A stretch of DNA of 64,000 nucleotides, taken from Sinonovacula constricta (Eukaryota > Mollusca > Bivalvia > Cardiida > Solecurtidae). The notes beneath the pieces were generated by a model. It was not told the DNA's origin. It saw only the letters and a list, made by a program, of their open reading frames with translations, and made no database searches. The DNA lies in NCBI GenBank assembly GCA_007844125.1, contig CM017568.1, positions 9,565,997 to 9,629,996 of the forward strand, given 5' to 3'. The position numbers and the translations under genes were made by a program. This document shows, in pieces, positions 36,984 through 47,328 of this stretch (position 1 is the first letter of the stretch; every line of letters starts with the position of its first letter).

Positions 36984-37220
36984 CTTGTGTTATATGCTGA
37001 CGACATAGCGCTGTTTTCAGAAACTAAAGCAGAATTACTGAAACGACTTGATCTATTAAGCGACTATTGTAATAAGGCTAAACAATCCATTAACACTGAT
37101 AAGAAAAAAGTCACGATCTTCAGTAAGGAAGGTCGAACAAGTTTAAATACTATTTTTAAATATAACAATGATACCTTAGAAGTAGTTAACACATTTAACT
37201 ACCTGGGGACTATTATATAG
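36984..37220 (+). pseudogene. LINE reverse-transcriptase fragment (YADD box)
   Basis: The translation starts LVLYADDIALFSETKAELL and runs about 78 codons to TAG at 37220. It has the catalytic YADD motif of non-LTR reverse transcriptases, an N-x-(D/E)-K-x-K-V segment (SINTDKKKVTIF) and ends LEVVNTFNYLGTII, the conserved YLG that follows in CR1/Jockey-type RTs. Upstream the same frame soon hits TAG (36966-36968), and the fingers and palm-1 blocks are missing. Downstream the thumb and C-terminal region are absent. No endonuclease domain is seen. It is a truncated, dead insertion whose reading frame is nonetheless clean across the fragment. The clade is not certain. Confidence 0.85.
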
Positions 37221-38935
37221 CGCTGTTGAAACATTTAGTAAGGTATGCGATACACTACCAGGCAATGGCATCACATCCCAATGTTCCAAAATTCATTGAA
37301 TAACCCAAACAGGAACGGTGACATCATTTATAGAGACATATATATATGCTCATATTTGTATGTATTACAAATCCTTGTATTGTAACTAGTTACATGTATG
37401 TTTTTGCCTATTAAACATATGTACAGTAATAAGTGACAATAATAATGACAATGTTGTTTTTGCTGTTTTCGCTTTTGATGCTGTTCAACTTTATGAGCAT
37501 GATGATATTAATATGTTTCACATAAATGACTGTTGTTAAGCAAAAATCATGTCCCTATGCTGCTATTCGATTATTTCTTATGTATTTAAATCCTGTACAG
37601 TGTATTGATACTTATAATGAATATGATGTTTCTATAAATGATGTAGTTGTTAATCTTGTTTATTAGGATGAGGATAAAAAGGCGAAGAAAAAGAAGACGA
37701 AGAAAAAGAAGAAAAAGAAGATGACGATGATATATGCATGTCTAGTAGTAAGGGCGAGCAAAACACTTTCCGGTGGTATATGACATAGACAGACCCAACA
37801 TAGCCACTTATTTAACCTCCATTGAAGGTGTATTAAAGCCCCATGCTTAAGTTTCACATAATTAATCGAACTTCACTTTATTAACATGAATGCCACATAA
37901 TGTTTTGATTGCAATCAAAAAGTCACAATACCTTTCAATCACAAAATTAAAACGCTAAACTGTATTCACTGTTTATCAAAAATGCATATATATATCCTGA
38001 TGTAAGACATACATACGGTAAACCAATGGTAAATGATGCGTACCGTTACTCATGATCTGCCATATTAATTCGACTACATCTATATTTACATCAATTATAA
38101 ACTAGGTTTATACCAAGAAGGAACCGTACTCCTTCTATGTTTTAATAACTCATTATCTAGAATCATTTATTATCCACATAAACTTTAACTGTAACTGCGT
38201 CATCTCCACTGATCACACTATATTATCTATGTGTTTTAATCATGCATGTTTCGATTCATTGCTTATGCGTTTAAATGCTCTTGCTTTATGTTGCAGAACT
38301 TACCTTTAATACGCAATGCATATATTATTATATAAGACACAGGATTATGTGTTTGTGGTGTTTGACCCGTTTTATTCCCTAAGGTTATCCTATATGAGTA
38401 GTTAATATTAATAACTTAATTATCCCCACTAAGTTTAATCTGCTCACACAAGATTTACTACTCGTTTTTGTACACATCACGTTTTGTTTCGCCATCGAGC
38501 AGAATGTCACAAGATAATACAATAAACCGTAACATATAAGTATCTAGCAAACACACCCACCATATCCCGCTATATGGCTTTCTTAACATAAATTATTAAA
38601 CATCAGAGTTTTAATAACGGCGCGTGTCCGACACCGAAGATTAATTTCTTGCATTTTTTCATTTTTCAATCGCTGTATCGCATTACCTTGTCGTCATGGA
38701 TATTGTATTATTTACCAGATAGAGGACTATATCCCAATATCACATTAAGTTATTTCTAAAAGCAAAATGTATATATGGTAACACGTCATTTAATATAGTA
38801 TTAATAATGAATACAAAACCAGCCTATGCATTTTGAAACATTTGGGTAATTATCAGTTAAATGATATGTGCTATATCCAACTGTATTATTGAAAGTTGCC
38901 ATACAGTCACTTTTCCTTTTATTGTTTTTTTTTTC
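37221..38935. other. AT-rich intergenic stretch with a purine tract
   Basis: The interval 37668-37732 is an almost pure A/G tract (AAGAAAAAGAAGACGAAG-type) encoding only poly-Lys/Arg in forward frames, with potential for triplex DNA. Nothing else is supported. Confidence 0.5.
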
Positions 38936-38939
38936 GTTT

Positions 38940-39065
38940 TACGACCTAAGCTCTTTAATCTTGTTGCTTTTATCTCTTACCTAGATATCAGCCAAATGGT
39001 CTTGCCTATGGCCCAAGGCAGCGGTAGATGTACCATGGTTTCATCACGTTACATGCGGTTCGTGT
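38940..39065 (-). mobile_element. LINE-3'-like remnant, copy 3
   Basis: GCCCAAGGCAGCGGTAGATG with ACCATGGTTTCATCACG and TACATGCGGTTCG align with CCCAAGGCAGTGGTTGCTTC...CCAAGGCTTCATT...GTACGTGCTTC of the 45-kb copy. The minus strand shows the shared TTALG-like segment but no extended frame. Confidence 0.5.
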
Positions 39066-39522
39066 TGAAAATGTCTTTATGTCTTCTGAATCATTATACA
39101 TATGTGTAGTGTGCTGACCTTTCCTTAATACATTTTGTGTTCGTCGGAGTTGAACGTTCGTAAGCCGATGAACATTTTATTGACAACACTTTCATTAAAG
39201 CGATGCAAGAAATAGTTTACGTATTTGCATGTTCACTCAAAACTGATAGTCAATTTATATATGCAAAATTGTTTATTATAGGAGAGAAGTTTAAACACAT
39301 ATGTTGAAAATATGTACCTTATGAAAAATGAGAAATACATTGTACAAACTGATATAAGATTGCTGTATTGGTTGACAGAAGCTTAAATAGTGTTAGATAA
39401 ATTTGACAGCATCTGGTTAAGAATATTACGTTTTCACTTACGGTTGTTAGACTGCTGCCATCTTTTATATGCTGTTGTATGCCAAAACGTATGTACGTTT
39501 TTATCCCACCATCTCAGTAAAT

Positions 39523-39600
39523 ATCGGTTGATACAACCCGTGTGATAAAGATGAGCTTTATCAACTGATATTCGCGCACCTGCTCTAAGCCGGACTACTT
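39523..39600 (-). other. tRNA-like segment, low confidence
   Basis: The minus strand reads TCCGGCTTAGAGCAGGTGCG (box-A-like), then GATAAAGCTCATCTTTATC (a perfect 7-bp stem with a 5-nt loop) and GGGTTGTATCAACC (box-B-like, imperfect). Order and spacing are tRNA-like but the arms do not complete a cloverleaf. It could be a decayed SINE head. The same strand is also open for 70 codons (39434-39643) and shows a GTAAGT donor-like motif near 39440, so an exon cannot be excluded. Confidence 0.2.
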
Positions 39601-39673
39601 TTTTGACGAAAGGATCAGAAATGTTTACGAGAACGAAACTCATTTATAGCGTAATTATGCTTGTGGTCACCGC

Positions 39674-39818
39674 AAAAATGCCCATAATTACTAAGATTTG
39701 TTAAATAGAGCAAACGAGGCCATTATAAAAACAGAAGATAAACGCGGTTTCGATCTCTGTCCTGCAAGATTGAAAAATTAAATAGCAGCGTCTTAACCGA
39801 CTGTGCTAACCGGACAGT
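39674..39818 (-). mobile_element. tRNA-derived SINE (family B), copy in duplication unit 1
   Basis: On the minus strand the head reads GTCCGGTTAGCACAGTCGGT. Box A is TAGCACAGTCGG (39797-39808, a full match to TRGCNNAGYNGG). Box B is AGATCGAAACC (39746-39756, a match to GWTCRANNC). The spacing is tRNA-like. The 3' part is a short AT-rich body ending ATTATGGGCATTTTT exactly at the duplication boundary. The body is unlike family A, so this is a separate family or a tRNA pseudogene. Confidence 0.65.
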
Positions 39819-40044
39819 TCAGCGCAATCCTCCGAAGTTCTATTTAACAATGATATAGAAAATTTGTACAACAAAAAATATATAAAAGCTTTATAAATCA
39901 AAATGTTCACATTTTCAATTAAAAAACTTGCAAAAATCTTAAACAACATGTAATACAGGCACATGATTAAAACTGTTTAAGAAAAGTAATAAAATCAACA
40001 AAAGTACGAATTTGTAGTCGGCAAAAATTAAAACAACTATCAAA

Positions 40045-40414
40045 ATGTCAGATTATGAGTCCCTGTTCAATTTGATGTAATTTGGTGTGAATTGAAAGAA
40101 TGTGATGAAGAATCGTGTGAAAACCTAAGCAGTGTTGTAGAGATGAGCTACGAGAATGTCGAGGCAAAAGTTTGAATCCCAACAGTTTTGAGAAGTCTGT
40201 GGCTGTTTCAGAAAGTAGCAATCAGCTGCCTAATCTGAGGACAGACGCTAATGATCCAATGACGTTACATGATACACATTCAAATGGTTTAGAGAGAGCT
40301 CAATCCTTAGTTGAACCAAATACAGCTGACAGCATAGATCTGGACAAATCTGCTAATAAATCACAGTCACCAGCACACCACCTCCAATCCCAACATTTCT
40401 CCAAATTTCGCTAG
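40045..40414 (+). pseudogene. Frameshifted open region of unknown product, copy 1
   Basis: Three frames follow one another with small overlaps: ATG 40045 to TAA 40080 (MSDYESLFNLM), then an acidic frame from about 40071 to TGA 40175 (containing CDEESCENLSSVVEMSYEN), then 40172 to TAG 40414, rich in Ser, Asn, Asp and His. Two frameshifts would join them into about 120 residues. Its composition is more protein-like than the surrounding AT-rich DNA. Copy 2 shares both breaks, so they are older than the duplication, or are systematic consensus errors. I recognise no domain. It could also be chance openness. Confidence 0.25.
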
Positions 40415-40418
40415 CACT

Positions 40419-40433
40419 CCCCCCCCCCCCCCC
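40419..40433 (+). repeat. Poly(C) run, 15 bp
   Basis: Fifteen consecutive C immediately after the open region. The matching position in copy 2 has 30 C. Confidence 0.95.
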
Positions 40434-40929
40434 TGTCAAAAACACAACTATCTTCGCAATTTTCAATGGCATATTCAATGTTCAAAATTTCAATGTCATC
40501 AACAGTTAAAATCCATTAGCAAATTGTTTGTTACAACCACTAACAGACACATACCTCGAATGTAATTCGCGTTTCTTAATGCCATATGCGTAACAACTTT
40601 TATGTTACACGGCCTTGACATTACACACTACATGTATAGTTTTATACGAGGGTGTGATTTTTGTTGTTATTTTCCAACCATTATTTTTAATTATTGTAAT
40701 CAATAAAATTACAACCTTATGTCTAGTGCAAATAAAATAAAATAAATAACGTGTTTATTGTCTTATTTTTAAATTGTAAAATAGAACTATTTCTTATAGC
40801 CGAATTACTCTATGCACGCGCATGAAATTCGATTACTGCATTAGAATGTCAGATCATGTAGGGGAGGAGCAGTAGCGGTAAATTTATTTTTTTCTTTTTT
40901 AATCCATTTGAAAAAAAAACTGTTGATGG

Positions 40930-41075
40930 TGGGATATAAAGAATACCAGGTTAGTGTTGATATAGATAAATGTTATCATGCTCGGCCCGAAAATAAGAAA
41001 GCCCTCCTGATTTTCTTAGCCTCGCAAGATAACATTTATCTATATCAACACTAACCTGGTATTCTCTATATAACC
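40930..41075. repeat. Long inverted repeat, 37-bp perfect arms, 50-bp loop (copy 1)
   Basis: GAATACCAGGTTAGTGTTGA opens a 37-bp arm (40941-40977) whose exact reverse complement lies at 41028-41064. Outside the arms the pairing continues for about 10 bp with mismatches. Inside the loop TAAGAAA and TTTCTTA form a second short stem. If transcribed it would fold into a long hairpin RNA. It may be a small foldback or MITE-type element. Open frames that read through both arms on the minus strand are artefacts of the palindrome. Confidence 0.95.
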
Positions 41076-41153
41076 TATGGCTAGTAATGATAATCTCATT
41101 AAAGAATCTTCTTGTTCTGTTTAAAGTGTATCTGATGATGGCTTTCCATACTG

Positions 41154-41298
41154 AAAAATGCCCATAATTACTAAGATTTGTTAAATAGAGCAAACGAGGC
41201 CATTATAAAAACAGAAGATAAACGCGGTTTCGATCTCTGTCCTGCAAGATTGAAAAATTAAATAGCAGCGTCTTAACCGACTGTGCTAACCGGACAGT
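41154..41298 (-). mobile_element. tRNA-derived SINE (family B), copy in duplication unit 2
   Basis: Same sequence as 39674-39818, carried along by the duplication rather than by a new insertion. Boxes A and B are unchanged. Confidence 0.65.
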
Positions 41299-41523
41299 TC
41301 AGCGCAATCCTCCGAAGTTCTATTTAACAATGATATAGAAAATTTGTACAACAAAAATATATAAAAGCTTTATAAATCAAAATGTTCACATTTTCAATTA
41401 AAAAACTTGCAAAAATCTTAAACAACATGTAATACAGGCACATGATTAAAACTGTTTAAGAAAAGTAATAAAATCAACAAAAGTACGAATTTGTAGTCGG
41501 CAAAAATTAAAACAACTATCAAA

Positions 41524-41825
41524 ATGTCAGATTATGAGTCCCTGTTCAATTTGATGTAATTTGGTGTGAATTGAAAGAATGTGATGAAGAATCGTGTGAA
41601 AACCTAAGCAGTGTTGTAGAGATGAGCTACGAGAATGTCGAGGCAAAAGTTTGAATCCCAACAGTTTTGAGAAGTCTGTGGCTGTTTCAGAAAGTAGCAA
41701 TCAGCTGCCTAATCTGAGGACAGACCCTAATGATCCAATGACGTTACATGATACACATTCAAATGGTTTAGAGAGAGCTCAATCCTTAGTTGAACCAAAT
41801 GACCGCGACAGCATCAAGATCTGAC
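41524..41825 (+). pseudogene. Frameshifted open region of unknown product, copy 2
   Basis: Repeats the copy 1 arrangement with the same two frame breaks, then diverges after GTTGAACCAAAT (about 41800). From there the last third is replaced by A-rich sequence, so the third frame is not preserved. Confidence 0.22.
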
Positions 41826-41834
41826 ACAACTGAC

Positions 41835-42040
41835 AATAAAATACAACAAAAAAAAAAAAAAGAAAAAAAAAAAAACAAAAAAAAAAACAAAAAAAAAAAA
41901 AAAAAACAGCACACACACCTCAAAAAAACAAACAAAAAATAAAAACATAAACAAAAAAAAACAAAACAAACAACCAAAAAAAAAAAAAAAACAAAAAATT
42001 CAAAAAAAAAGCTAGCAACAAAAAAAAAAAAAAAAACAAA

Positions 42041-42072
<32 letters not shown>
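41835..42072 (+). repeat. A-rich then poly(C) low-complexity block
   Basis: Successive A-runs of up to about 18 bp broken by single C or G, then 30 C (42043-42072). Islands such as GCTAGCA within the A-runs correspond to copy 1 (CGCTAGCACT), as if copy 1 bases had been replaced by A. Confidence 0.95.
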
Positions 42073-42576
42073 TGTCAAAAACACAAACTATCTTCGCATA
42101 TTTTTTTCAAATGGCATATTCAATGTTAAACTTTCAATGTCATCAACAGTTAAAATCCATTAGCAAATTGTTTGTTACAACCACTAACAGCACATACCTC
42201 GAATGTAATTCGCGTCGTTTCTTAATGCCATATGCGTAACAACTTTTTTATGTTACACGGCCTTGACATTACACACTACATGTATAGTTTTATACGAGGG
42301 TGTGATTTTTGTTGTTTATTTTCCAACCATTATTTTTAATTATTGTAATCAATAAATTACAACCTTATGTCTAGTGCAAATAAAATAAAATAAATAACGT
42401 GTTTATTGTCTTATTTTTAAATTGTAAAATAGAACTATTTCTTATAGCCGAATTACTCTATGCACGCGCATGAAATTCGATTACTGCATTAGAATGTCAG
42501 ATCATGTAGGGGAGGAGCAGTAGCGGTAAATTTATTTTTTTCTTTTTTAATCCATTTGAAAAAAAACTGTTGATGG

Positions 42577-42722
42577 TGGGATATAAAGAATACCAGATTA
42601 GTGTTGATATAGATAAATGTTATCATGCTCGGCCCGAAAATAAGAAAGCCCTCCTGATTTTCTTAGCCTCGCAAGATAACATTTATCTATATCAACACTA
42701 ACCTGGTATTCTCTATATAACC
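42577..42722. repeat. Long inverted repeat (copy 2)
   Basis: Arms at 42588-42624 and 42675-42711. Same structure as copy 1 but with one arm mismatch (CCAGATTAG against CCAGGTTAG). Confidence 0.95.
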
Positions 42723-42801
42723 TATGGCTAGTAATGATAATCTCATTAAAGAATCTTCTTGTTCTGTTTAAAGTGTATCTGATGATGGCTTTCCATACTG
42801 A

Positions 42802-44210
42802 ATTATAAAGTACAAGCATCATTTTTGAATTTGAAAAGACAATCATTTCACACGCCCTTGCGACACAATCAATTACGTTAATTATTGATTTAATGAAGCC
42901 CTCTGGAGACGATTTACGGCCATCTGCGCATACATTTGCGGTATACGGGAAATGGAAAGAATTGATATGTTTTCAGTATGTGCATCAGTGCTTGACAGCG
43001 CAAATACTTACAATGAAAAGCCCAACTCATGTGTTATGTAGACGCTAAACGGTTTTAAAGTATCCAGGACTGTAAGGTCATATTATTACTTAAGTAGTAG
43101 TATTTTTTAAAGTAATTCTTTTAAAGCTTTAGAACAAGTACTCAATGTTCTTTTAGGAAACTAATAAAACTTGTCATTTTTAAATATATTATTTTCCATG
43201 TAATTGATTTAATGAGTTATAAGTAAGAATCAGCAAGAGTTTCGATAGTATTGTCAGATAAGTACGAAAAATATTTGTCAGCTAAGAGAAAACAATTAAT
43301 TACTACAAGAATATCAATGCTCTATTTATAAAAATAACCTAAAATATGTTGTTGTTTTTTCACTTGAAATGCATTTAACATTTAAAGTGTAGTAATTATA
43401 AATGAATAATCAAATTATAAATGACCACCAGCGAGTCTACATTTACCACTTTGTATGCTATTTAGTTTAATTATATATGATTTCAAACGCTTGGCCTTAT
43501 CTAATTTGTCATGCAAAAAGTAGTTTCTATCCTTTATATGATCGTTTGTATAAAGGTTTAATCAGTAATCCCTACATTAGCACACCATTTCCTGTAGTTT
43601 AAAGTGTATAAAATTAACTTCAGAAAGTTGGTGATAAACAACATAACTTTCAGCGAAGCGCAACGTTGAAGACTATAATGTAAGCGATATCTGGCATATT
43701 TACTGTTTAAAAATACTGCTTAACTAGATCATTAAGACCCAGTAGAATATTTCATGTGCAATAAGGTGAAGAAGCTTGTATGTCATATTTACTTATCAAT
43801 AGAATCGGCATTTACGTTTACGATCAGGTATAATTAACAATTATTTACATATGCCTATAGACTAACTCTCCTTGGAATTGCTTTTACCGTTGTTGATTGA
43901 CTTTGCTCATCCAACTGAAAATATATATCTTTATATCGTTATTGAACCGTGCTTTGCTGGGATCTAAAGGGATTCGAATATCGAAAATGAAAAAAAGAAA
44001 CTGTTTTATGATTTATACATAAAGAGGGACAAATAATGCTTTGATGCAACATTTCTGGAATAGAGGCGGTTCTTGAGTCCATAAACAACTTAATAAAGTT
44101 CTGAGGCTGAGACTTCATTAAGAACAGATTATGGTCATACACAAACAATAAGTAAATAAAAAAGGTCCTATCAAAATTTCCTCAGATATTTAAATATAAT
44201 CTACCTCTAG
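42802..44210. other. AT-rich intergenic stretch
   Basis: No gene or repeat that I can support. Confidence 0.5.
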
Positions 44211-44214
44211 ACAA

Positions 44215-44320
44215 AGACAAACAGGGTAAATGTACATGTGACAAAAACACAGAGACGAGAAATAATACGCAAAACGAAAAACCATCAGTTACGGCCTTGG
44301 AACATTTAAAAATGCATTAA
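44215..44320 (-). repeat. GTCGG-family repeat, partial copy (subtype 2)
   Basis: GGTAAATGTACATGTGACAA, ACACAGAGACGAGA and CATCAGTTACGGCCTTGGAA match the reverse complement of the copies at 49.4, 56.6 and 59.3 kb. One side of the core is lost. Confidence 0.75.
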
Positions 44321-44910
44321 AAAGAGTGTATTATTTCATTAAGAAGAATAGGCATGTTTATTTTAGTATGCAAAAGATACCGTTTTGGTAGCATTTTATA
44401 TTATTAATACTGCTATTACTTTAATGCGTACTGTTTAGGGAGTAAAATAGAATCCCAGCCCAATTTATTGCAAAACTACTTTAAAAGATTTAATATAAAC
44501 GATTAACAATGATCATTTAATGATGTTTTTAGCGTGACAGAAACATTACAAAAAGCAATGATGCAATGCTTGAATGGCAACGCAAACATGAAAACAAGCT
44601 AGTTAAATTTAATAACATTTTAGAAACTAAATTGGAACATTATGTCATTAATTGTTCAGTTGCATAAATTACTACATGAATTGTATGTATTCTTGCAGGA
44701 ATGTTTATTAAACCAGTAATATTAAAAACTGGAGAAGACAAAGATATATAGACCTATGCTGGTTTAAGTACACCTGTGCAGATAATTGTTTATCATGCCC
44801 TTCGTCAAAGCAAGAAGCTTATATGGTGCATGGAGCCATGAGCACACCTTTTCTTAAAGCTTCTCATTATCAACATGACGAATAGTGTGGTGGTAAAATA
44901 CTTCCATATA
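44321..44910. other. AT-rich intergenic stretch
   Basis: No gene or repeat that I can support. Confidence 0.5.
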
Positions 44911-44913
44911 CAT

Positions 44914-45145
44914 TTAAATGACAGGTAATTCTAACCTGGTAATACTACTAGGCAAAGAGTTCATTTGATCGAACGTTCTTTGTAAGAAAGTTTTGAAAAA
45001 GCAACAAGTGCATGGTATTGACATACGCTTTATCATTTCTTTTCGATGATTGCATCTTTTCTTAACCAACAATCGCCCGGGTGATCTTATCATTCCCAAG
45101 GCAGTGGTTGCTTCACCAAGGCTTCATTTGGGTCGTACGTGCTTC
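44914..45145 (-). mobile_element. LINE C-terminal remnant, copy 4 (best preserved)
   Basis: The minus strand is open for 62 codons. It contains SPGRLLVKKRCNH and then SIPCTCCFFKTFLQRTFDQM followed by NSLPSSIT. The pattern FF-x(2-3)-RT(I/F)-x-x-(W/M)-NSLP-x-SI is typical of the extreme C-terminus of CR1/Jockey-type non-LTR retrotransposons. The region upstream on this strand aligns with the remnants at 30.5, 33.3 and 39.0 kb. No reverse transcriptase lies next to it, so this is a 5'-truncated piece. Confidence 0.55.
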
Positions 45146-46415
45146 CTACAATACAAAGTACTTATTTTAGCTCTCGACAACAGTACAAATACAAAAAAAA
45201 AGATTGCAATAAAGATAACGAAATGATGCATCCCATGTACATTCGGAAATATATTACATTAATATCATAATATGTGCGTGATACATTGACATAATAAGGG
45301 GCAGTAATGTGCACTGTTTCGTTTTTGTTATGAAGCTATAGGTGTGCGAGATCTCGGCAAGGTTTTCGTTATCAGGGTAAGGTTGGTCTGTTTCATTGAC
45401 CTTAAAATATAAAACCCAATGTAATATTAAGCAAACAGTATATTTGACCATCACTTCACTGTATCAAAGATCTACTGTTTTAATTGTGAACAACAATACC
45501 CTTTTAAGGCGTTCAATAACTTTAATCGTTCATGAGTTTTAAAATATTTAACATTTTTGCCTAATTATTTCGTAAGAACGTATTTTGTAAAACAACTCGC
45601 GTTAGTGAAAGCAACTAGTGAAATATTTTTACTCTTACATTCAATTTGTAACTATGATCAAAAGACTTTGGTAAAGTATCAATTTCATTAGTTTTATTTT
45701 AGTTGTAATTATCTAGCGAAAATTATTAAATGTTGTTAGATCCGTATCACTATTCAGCGGTTTAATTATACGAGCTACATTATTTTATTATCAATTACAA
45801 GTAAAGTAGAGAGGAAAAAAAACGTGACAAACGTTTTACGTTTAAGGTAAACTAGGCATATAGCTCTTTGGTTTTGGTATATGATTGACAAACCACATTG
45901 AAAGAAAAAAACAACACAAACATTGACAAATAATATTATGTTTATATACTTAATATAAGTTTGAGCAAGATAACAAAGTAAGTCTAAGAACATCAGAAAG
46001 AATCACATGTTAAATGAACTGTACCACGGTTCTTTCTATATTCATGCAGAACAGGGGACCTAGCACGAACATGTAAAGCGCCATGCATTGCTATGGTACA
46101 TTAGGCACATGGACATAAATATTAATGTCAAAAACATACGAGGCAGGAAAAAAAGTTTAGTGTTTTTGCATCTGGCTTGAGGGATAACACCAATTCTCCA
46201 CGAACATTTTATTATTAAGAACGATTATACATTTGTATTTTCGTGAACGTATCACGTGGTTTGATGTATTTAAAATTATTGTATTGATTGTTACCATAAA
46301 ATATATAGTCAAGACGAACACGTTCTAAAACAGGTTTACAGGGTCCGGAATGCATGTAATTAAAACCAAAAATGATTAAAATGAGTCATTTATATAAACA
46401 GTTACCATACCAGGT
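45146..46415. other. AT-rich intergenic stretch
   Basis: No gene or repeat that I can support. Confidence 0.5.
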
Positions 46416-46419
46416 ACTG

Positions 46420-46608
46420 AAAGGCCCATATTGCCGACCGACCGTTCGAAGGCGGTAACTGTCGGGTTTGCTCTTTTAGTTACATGACTCATAAAAAATG
46501 TTCTTACTTTTCACTTGGCTTGCACGTTAAAATACCTTTGTCTTGTGCCTTTTCAGAGTTTGATATATGTTGCAATGCTCATTGGACTTTGTCATATATT
46601 CTTTTTTA
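46420..46608 (+). repeat. GTCGG-family repeat, 3' two thirds
   Basis: The core CCCATATTGCCGACCGACCG, then GAAGGCGGTAACTGTCGGGT, followed by TTACATGACTCAT, ACCTTTGTCTTGTGCCTTTT and GCTCATTGGACTTTGTCATA. The portion before the core is missing. Confidence 0.9.
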
Positions 46609-47175
46609 GAAAGAGCATCTCGAGTCAAATAACGTCACTTTTATTTCATCTTAGCGACAAAACCAAATGCGCTAGAACAAAAATAAGCCTTTGTAACATT
46701 GCACCTTGATGCTTGATCATCTGTTAGCTGATGCGAAATGTCATCTTTGTACATCAAGGGTCGGCGCGCTGTTGTGTTTTATCTGGAATTTAAATAAAGC
46801 AAAGATGATAGAGCAAACTGTTGACCGAAACGGATTTCTAAGAACTTAAAATTATCCTGCTTAAAATACAGAAGTATAGTGTAAACCTTTGTAAATTATC
46901 AGGCACATATAGTGAAAATGAGCATGGCTCCGTACACAGCTTTATAAAGATCAGCACTGGCACACCAGTTATGTGACGGAGGAAACTGTCTATTTCACTT
47001 ACCTGTCAAACAAAGTGTCTATATATATATATATATCTACAAGTAAAAAAATAAGTATTATTCTGTTAGTTATAAATGTGCATGATATTTCTACATTCTT
47101 TTTATTTTACATTTCGCCTTACTAACGTGTGTATTCCTAAGTATACGTATAATTTTTAATAAATATGGTTATATA
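46609..47175. other. AT-rich intergenic stretch
   Basis: A short TA run at 47020-47036. Nothing else is supported. Confidence 0.5.
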
Positions 47176-47177
47176 GA

Positions 47178-47328
47178 TCCCAGTCGGTCCATAATGCCGA
47201 TTGACCGTTCCAAGGCGATAACTGTCGGGTTTGCTCTTGTTGTTAATGACTCATTACAGATTTGTTTTTACTTTTTTACGTTTGACTTGCATGTGAATAT
47301 TCTGTTATGTGCTTTTCAAATGTTGGGA
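47178..47328 (+). repeat. GTCGG-family repeat, partial copy
   Basis: AGTCGGTCCATAATGCCGAT and GACCGTTCCAAGGCGATAAC then TGTCGGGTTTGCTC, TTAATGACTCATTACAG and TTGACTTGCATGTGAATA. Truncated before the usual 3' end. Confidence 0.9.

Larger units (their letters stand above)
39674..41153 (+). repeat. Tandem segmental duplication, copy 1 (about 1.48 kb)
   Basis: Begins AAAAATGCCCATAATTACTA and ends GATGGCTTTCCATACTG. It is followed directly by a second copy starting with the same AAAAATGCCC. Contents in order: minus-strand SINE, frameshifted open region, C-run, AT-rich stretch and a long inverted repeat. Identity to copy 2 is near complete outside simple-sequence runs. Confidence 0.95.
41154..42801 (+). 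repeat. Tandem segmental duplication, copy 2, with expanded A/C runs
   Basis: Starts AAAAATGCCCATAATTACTA (offset 1480 from copy 1) and matches copy 1 to TTTCCATACTG near 42800, where the sequences diverge. It is longer by about 170 bp because of the low-complexity block at 41835-42072. Confidence 0.95.

Noticed and set aside
37668..37732. Lysine/arginine-rich peptide
   Set aside because: It is a simple purine tract and the frame is bounded by stops on both sides.
40941..41064. Rho-independent terminator
   Set aside because: The hairpin is far too long, has no U-tract and sits in animal-type DNA.
40951..42846. Two near-identical 80-82-codon minus-strand frames
   Set aside because: They read through both arms of the long inverted repeat inside the tandem duplication. 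The sequence identity comes from the duplication, not from protein constraint.
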